DNA of 13,977 bases from Acidothermales bacterium (GTDB lineage: Bacteria; Actinomycetota; Actinomycetes; Streptosporangiales; WHST01): NCBI GenBank assembly GCA_017354575.1, contig JAFMQP010000055.1, positions 1 to 13,977 on the forward strand, in the 5' to 3' direction. The first letter of the stretch is position 1; every line of letters begins with the position of its first letter. Made by a program: the position numbers and the translations under genes. Shown one piece after another: positions 12,408 to 13,977 of the stretch. The notes under the pieces are model-generated. The model did no database searches, was not told the origin of the DNA, and was given only the letters and a program-made list of their open reading frames with translations.

Positions 12408-13937
12408 GTGCGATACGGGTTCGCGATCGACCAACGGACGTGCATCGGTTGCCATGCCTGCACCGTCGCGTGCAAGACCGAGCACGACATACCCGTCGGG
12501 CAGTTCCGCACCTGGGTGAAGTACGTCGACCGCGGGACGTACCCGACGTCCACGCGCGACTTCGCGGTCATGCGGTGCAACCACTGCACCGACGCCCCGT
12601 GCGTGAAGATCTGCCCCACGAACGCGTTGTTCACACGCGAGGACGGCATCGTCGACTTCGACGGTGACTCGTGCATCGGGTGTAAGAGCTGCCAGCAGGC
12701 ATGTCCGTACGACGCCATCTACATCGACGAGAACACGCACACGGCAGCGAAGTGCAATTTCTGCGCGCATCGCGTCGACGCCGGTCTCGAGCCGGCGTGC
12801 GTCGTCGTCTGCCCCACGCATTCGATCTGGGTCGGGGACCTGGACGACCCCGAGAGCGGGATCACCAAGCTGCTCAACGAGAACCATTCGATGGTGCGTG
12901 CGCCCGAGCAGCAGACGGGGCCGAACGTGTTCTACCTCGGCGCCGACCGCGCCGTGCTCGAACCGACCGTTGCACCGGCCGACAACGGTTACATCTACTC
13001 GACACCCGACGCCCATCGGGCCGAGGTCGCCGCGGACCTGCCGAAGCCCCAACGGGAAGAGGCGCACACGACGCTGAACACGCCGCACCCGCGGCCCTGG
13101 GGGTGGCGCGTCACCACGTACCTCTGGACGAAGTCGGTCGGTGCCGGCGCGATGATGCTGGCGGTCGTCGCGCACCTGCTGGGCATCCGGCTCGGCGGGC
13201 TCGGCGACGTCGTCGCACCCGTCCTCGGCCTCGCCGGCGTCGCCATCACCGGTGCGCTGCTCGTATGGGACCTCAAGCGCCCGGAACGGTTCCCGTACAT
13301 ATTCCTCAGGCCGAACCCGCGGTCGTGGCTGTTCTGGGGCTCGGTCGTGCTCGCGGTCGCCGCGGTGCTGTTCGCCGTCTGGGTCGGCCTGACGATCCTG
13401 GACGCGGTAGGCGTGTCCGGCGTCGGCACCGCGCGAACGTGGCTCGCCCTCCCGACGTTCGTGGCCGCCGCGATGACCGCGGGCTACACCGGATTCCTGT
13501 TCGGCCAGGCCGAGGGGCGCGACCTGTGGCAGTCGCCGCTGCTGTTCTGGCACCTGCTCGTGCAGGCGTTCGCCGCGGGCGGCGGCGTGCTCGTCGTCGC
13601 GGCGAACGAGTTCGCGCTGGACGCCGACGCGCGGACGTTGCTCGTCCGGGTGTTCGTGCTCGCCACGCTGGGGCACGTGCTGATGGTGCTGCTCGAGCAC
13701 TACGGCCGGCATCCCACGGTGAACGCCGCCACCGCCGCGCACATGGTCGTCCGCGGCCGGTACGCGCGGCTGTTCTGGCTCGGTGTCGCCGCTGCCGTCG
13801 TCGCCGTCGTGCTCGGTCTCGTCGGCTGGTCGGGCGCGCTCGTCGTCCCGCTGCTCGGCGGTCTGGTCGCCCAGTTCGCGCTGCTGGCGTACGAGAGCGT
13901 GTTCGTCCGCGCCGGCCAAGACGTCCCGCTGTCGTAG
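12408..13937 (+). CDS. Fused four-cluster Fe-S protein and NrfD-type membrane subunit (electron-transfer module, candidate SoeBC)
   Basis: This 509-aa protein fuses two subunits usually made separately in the DMSO reductase/polysulfide reductase/SoeABC type of molybdoenzyme. The N-terminal part (1-160) has 16 cysteines for four [4Fe-4S] clusters: C12/C15/C18/C22, C57/C60/C65/C69, C89/C92/C95/C99 and C116/C119/C131/C135. A linker (about 160-235) leads to about eight membrane segments (240-500) with the NrfD-like stretch RPERFPYIFLRPNPRSW (291-307). It should pass electrons between a molybdopterin partner and the quinone pool. GTG at 12408 has GGAGGGG just upstream. No signal peptide is visible; B subunits normally lack one. 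The next gene begins 12 nt after its stop. Close to xsc, which releases sulfite, it is a candidate sulfite dehydrogenase module. Dimethyl sulfoxide, polysulfide or other substrates are possible. Confidence 0.88.
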   Translation: MRYGFAIDQRTCIGCHACTVACKTEHDIPVGQFRTWVKYVDRGTYPTSTRDFAVMRCNHCTDAPCVKICPTNALFTREDGIVDFDGDSCIGCKSCQQACPYDAIYIDENTHTAAKCNFCAHRVDAGLEPACVVVCPTHSIWVGDLDDPESGITKLLNENHSMVRAPEQQTGPNVFYLGADRAVLEPTVAPADNGYIYSTPDAHRAEVAADLPKPQREEAHTTLNTPHPRPWGWRVTTYLWTKSVGAGAMMLAVVAHLLGIRLGGLGDVVAPVLGLAGVAITGALLVWDLKRPERFPYIFLRPNPRSWLFWGSVVLAVAAVLFAVWVGLTILDAVGVSGVGTARTWLALPTFVAAAMTAGYTGFLFGQAEGRDLWQSPLLFWHLLVQAFAAGGGVLVVAANEFALDADARTLLVRVFVLATLGHVLMVLLEHYGRHPTVNAATAAHMVVRGRYARLFWLGVAAAVVAVVLGLVGWSGALVVPLLGGLVAQFALLAYESVFVRAGQDVPLS

Positions 13938-13949
13938 GAAGGCGAAGGT

Positions 13950-13977
13950 ATGTCGGAGCTGCTGCCCGGTGCGCGCA
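13950..13977 (+). CDS. Start of a downstream gene, truncated by the window edge
   Basis: ATG at 13950 opens nine codons (MSELLPGAR) to the window end. GGAAGGCGAAGG immediately upstream is a good ribosome-binding site, and the start lies 12 nt after the stop of the Fe-S/NrfD fusion, so the two are probably cotranscribed. From this position the expected product is the molybdopterin catalytic subunit of the same complex, but nine residues carry no family information; this is expectation from context only. Confidence 0.6.

Overview
The window is high-GC DNA with GC-rich third codon positions, frequent GTG starts, strong purine-rich ribosome-binding sites and tightly packed genes, which suggests an actinobacterium. 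The genus cannot be told from this sequence. No RNA gene, insertion sequence, CRISPR array or replication origin was seen. Nearly every long ORF overlapping the genes listed here is a high-GC frame shadow.

Layout. (1) A leftward operon runs from about 4229 to 1: an acylating aldehyde dehydrogenase of the sulfoacetaldehyde dehydrogenase (SauS) type, a two-subunit NDP-forming acid-CoA ligase of the SucC/SucD type, and a beta-hydroxyacid dehydrogenase (GarR/3-hydroxyisobutyrate dehydrogenase family) that runs off the left edge. (2) A divergent rightward operon, 4433-8407, encodes an MFS permease of the phthalate-permease/ACS type, an iron-type alcohol dehydrogenase resembling hydroxyacid-oxoacid transhydrogenase, and an MFS permease of the metabolite:H+ symporter type. 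(3) A leftward IclR-family regulator, 9219-8404, meets that operon tail to tail. (4) A rightward pair encodes sulfoacetaldehyde acetyltransferase (xsc) and phosphate acetyltransferase (pta). (5) After a 275-bp gap comes a fused four-cluster Fe-S protein/NrfD membrane protein, then the first nine codons of another gene.

Reading. Xsc identifies the locus as C2-sulfonate catabolism. The best-supported model is: uptake of sulfoacetate; activation to sulfoacetyl-CoA by the SucCD-like ligase; reduction to sulfoacetaldehyde by the SauS-like enzyme; cleavage by Xsc to sulfite plus acetyl phosphate; and conversion to acetyl-CoA by Pta. The iron alcohol dehydrogenase and second permease look like a side entry for isethionate or a related hydroxy-sulfonate. 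The Fe-S/NrfD fusion, probably followed by a molybdopterin subunit, is a candidate membrane sulfite dehydrogenase (Soe-like) for the sulfite released.

The strongest non-coding signal is a 17-bp palindrome, CTTCCACAATTTGGAAG at 4400-4416. It recurs with 14/17 identity in front of xsc (9310-9326) and in weaker form in front of the sauS-like gene (4244-4260). All three catabolic promoters therefore appear to share one regulator, most likely the IclR protein encoded between them. Its arms have the TTCCA-N5-TGGAA shape common for IclR-family sites. Substrate assignments are inference; family assignments are well supported.
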